From: Edolisoma coerulescens
Taxonomy: Eukaryota > Chordata > Aves > Passeriformes > Campephagidae
Direction: 5' to 3'
NCBI GenBank assembly: GCA_013397115.1
Contig: VWZW01006289.1
Coordinates: 3,729,265-3,793,264, forward strand
Length of the DNA: 64,000 bases
Shown: one piece after another, positions 61,601 through 64,000 of the stretch
Numbering within the stretch: the stretch's first letter is position 1
Layout of the letters: every line of letters starts with the position of its first letter
Notes under the pieces: model-generated
Told to the model about the DNA's origin: nothing
Databases searched by the model: none
What the model saw: the letters and a program-made list of their open reading frames with translations, nothing else
Position numbers and translations under genes: made by a program

Positions 61601-62803
61601 AGAAAGCTATTCCTAACTGAAAATGAGGATGTGGTAAAGATGGTGGATGCCAAGAAGCCGGGGCTTGGTTTCTAAAGCCACCTCCGCTAAAGCAGGCTGT
61701 TGAGGCATTGAATTGTCCTTCGGTTCCTGCAGGCTGAGGTAGGGATGGAGTAAGCTTGTCGTGTTTGTATTGAAGCTGGACCTTAACGTGTACTGCAGAA
61801 ATCATCCTGACGATGACCATTGTTATAATAAAGCCCACTGAATGGCAGTGATGAAAAAAGTGTAAGACTTCCCCAAATGATTTTAAAAGATGATGCAAAA
61901 TGGGAATGGAAGAATTTCTATATGTATGACCTATTTATGTTGGTTATTTCTAACAAAATACATCAGTGCTTCCTTTCTCTTCATTATAAGTGTGGTAGGA
62001 CTTTTTTCAATAGCTTTTTTTGTGGCTGTTGTGCATGATAGCTGCATTAATATTGTGTTTGTCACATGGAGAGTGCGACACATAGCATCGACAGTGCTTT
62101 GGCTGCTTCTCTTTTTGTATTTGTGTGGTGCCTGGCAGCAGTGTTGTATTCATGCCCTTCTTTCCCTCCTGTTTGTCTTCAGGAAAACCATACTGTGTGT
62201 GCTGAAAGATTTGTTCTTGGCTCTTCAGTCATTAGAGTAACCTTCTCCATGATGTGGTGTAAATGTATGGAAGCACAACCTTGCAAATTTGTGACTTCAG
62301 TTGACAGGCCATAGGTGCCTACATGGGTGTAACCATAAATACGTAGCCAGCTGGACTGAATTCAGTGACATTATTTTCATGTTTCAAGTTAAGCATGAAT
62401 TAAGTGCTTTGCTGGATCAAGCTTTTAGTACAGATGTTTGTAAAAATTCTGAGTAGAATCTGTCTACAAAAAACTCAGGTAAGAGTATAACTCAAAATAG
62501 AAACGTGTCCAGCTAATTAGACAAATTTAATTTTTAATGAATTTTCTGTCTTGGGAGAAAAGACTGATTAAACAACTGGATATAATCAACTATAGACCAA
62601 AACTGTTAGCAAATTTGTAACATGTACTTTAGTTCTTTTTTTCCAAATAATGTACTTGTGAAATAACTTCCCCTTGAGATATTATCTGGTTTAGGTGTTA
62701 TATTGTTGGTGTTTTCACGGCTCTCAAGGCTGCTAGCTGTGTGTCTCATTTTATATAATATTATACCTATACGCTACTACTGCTTTGTAGGATGAAATTG
62801 TTG
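61601..62803. other. Unique sequence, no gene
   Basis: A hydrophobic 116-codon frame at 61890-62240 reflects T-rich codons and has no family likeness. A good donor actcag|gtaaga lies near 62476-62485, but the region upstream of it has stops in the relevant frames. Confidence 0.45.
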
Positions 62804-62862
62804 GCCCATTGTAAAGATGGGGAGCTGGTCTTCAGCTTAGCTTGGTCAAGATCAAATAGGGA
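62804..62862 (-). mobile_element. MIR/L2-like fragment, antisense
   Basis: gcccattgtaaagatgggga, then gctggtcttcagcttagctt and ggtcaagatcaaatagg, follows the reversed MIR-type core: cccattttacagatgggga, aactgaggcac..., cttgcccaaggtcacac. Order and spacing are right, but divergence is high and the piece is short. Confidence 0.42.
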
Positions 62863-64000
62863 ATTTCTAAAGAGAAGACTCCTTACTCTATGCTTCAGAA
62901 TACCACTCAAAGCACTGCTGTCTCTACTTCATTGCCTATCAGGCCAATAAACATCAATAAATCACTGGAAAGAGCTTCTTTCTGTTGTTAAACTAAATAG
63001 CTTCTCATTGCTCCTTATGCAAATTTAACATCTTATAAGTGTTTTTGCAAGTCACTAAAGGAAGCATTTTAATAGTTCAGGAATCTTACCCCTAAAGAAA
63101 GATACACGAATACATATCAGTATTTGGTGATCATTAATCTTGGATTGCCCAAATGTGTGGATCACAGGCTAGACATGTAAAATAATGGGACAATCAAAGT
63201 AAATGGGCGCTTCTGAAAAATACTGCCCTTTTAAAAGCAAGAGACAGAAATGTTTGGGGTACAAATAAGCCTTAAATTTGCACTTCGTACTTCGTATACT
63301 ATAGGCAAACCCAACAAACAAATGACATTTTTAAAGACTGTATCAAGTATATAAGTATTTTGCCTCCATGCACTTTTATGTATTTCCTTTATAGATACTG
63401 TGTGACTTGTAGCTAAAAGATTAAGCAGTAAACAGTGAAAGATTTTTCCTCTATTTCTCTTGAATTTTGTAATGGTTTAAAGATGAGGGAGCGGTAAGTC
63501 ATTACCTGGATCCAGTCTTCGCTTACTTCTGGAGTATAGATCAATTTCTAGAGTCACGTTTTAGAGATGGTGTTAGTTTTGTTTTTCCTCAGTTGGATGG
63601 GAAATAGAGCTTTTCTGTTTCAAAGTTTTCCAAATGTTACCATAGAGCTGAGAGAGGTAGATGTTGAATAAAAACATCAGAGCTTGTGAAATTCTGTCCA
63701 CAAACCTCTGTAAGGAAGTGTGGTAAAGCAGCAGTTGTAGTATATGCTTTGGTCTAAAACCATCTCCCTCTCTCAGTTTGCCCTTAGGCCAATGTTAATT
63801 GCTGAAAAGCCAAATGGTATAAACAGGTTTTCAGAGTACAGAACTGCTGAAAAATAAATGCAATAAGAAAACAAGATAAATACCCAGTGCTAAGAAATGA
63901 TGATTCTCTAGATTTCCTCAGTCAAGCAATATTTATCAGATGCATTGATTTAACTAGCGGCTATTGGCAGTTACAAATGGATGATGACAGGAAACAAAAA
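62863..64000. other. AT-rich unique sequence, no gene
   Basis: Contains one POU octamer ATGCAAAT (about 63018-63025) and nothing else that I can support. Confidence 0.5.

Noticed and set aside
61890..62240. Very hydrophobic 116-codon frame
   Set aside because: Composition effect of T-rich DNA. No start context or homologue recognised.
1..64000. CRISPR arrays, prokaryotic operons, tRNA, snRNA, Y RNA and known brain microRNA seeds
   Set aside because: Looked for characteristic words (B-box, U6 start, Y-RNA start, common microRNA sequences, spaced direct repeats) and found none.

Overview
The window looks like nuclear DNA from a bird, probably a neoavian. The evidence is a handful of degenerate CR1 LINE tails, one ending in the typical ATTCTGTG octamer repeat, plus LTR pieces that match avian endogenous-retrovirus LTR families as I remember them, in an AT-rich, CpG-poor background with sparse repeats. 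No bacterial or viral gene layout is present. I found no intact protein-coding gene, no CpG-island promoter, and no tRNA, rRNA, snRNA or CRISPR array. Every open frame is short (about 130 codons or less), and nearly all look like chance frames or readings through repeats. The region is best described as intron of a very long gene or as gene-desert intergenic DNA.

Layout. 1-405 is a plus-strand LTR running off the left edge. 406-11253 is mostly unique sequence with one short CR1 tail (8581-8660) and an enhancer-like block before it. 11254-11498 is the best-preserved CR1 piece. 11499-30633 is unique sequence holding several AT-rich blocks of developmental-enhancer character (16425-16760, 20860-20985, 22560-22905, 27235-27545), a strong recursive-splice-like signal (22907-22948) and a possible minus-strand exon (28995-29161). 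30634-32556 holds an ancient amniote repeat and two CR1 pieces. 34331-35756 contains two plus-strand acceptor/exon/donor arrangements. 37683-37815 is a minus-strand CR1. 44003-44060 is the 5' stub of an LTR. 49027-49788 is a small cluster of old insertions: a minus CR1, a plus CR1 tail and a long LTR remnant. 57038-57252 is an ancient CR1-type tail, with MIR/L2-like scraps at 57478 and 62804.

How the parts might work together. The perfect polypyrimidine-CAG|GTAAGT junction, two plus-strand exon-like units and a mild excess of T-runs over A-runs on the plus strand all fit transcription of the plus strand as part of a long intron or lncRNA locus. The minus-strand exon candidate at about 29 kb does not fit that model. 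All of this is inference. No novel multi-gene system is visible, and I do not claim one.
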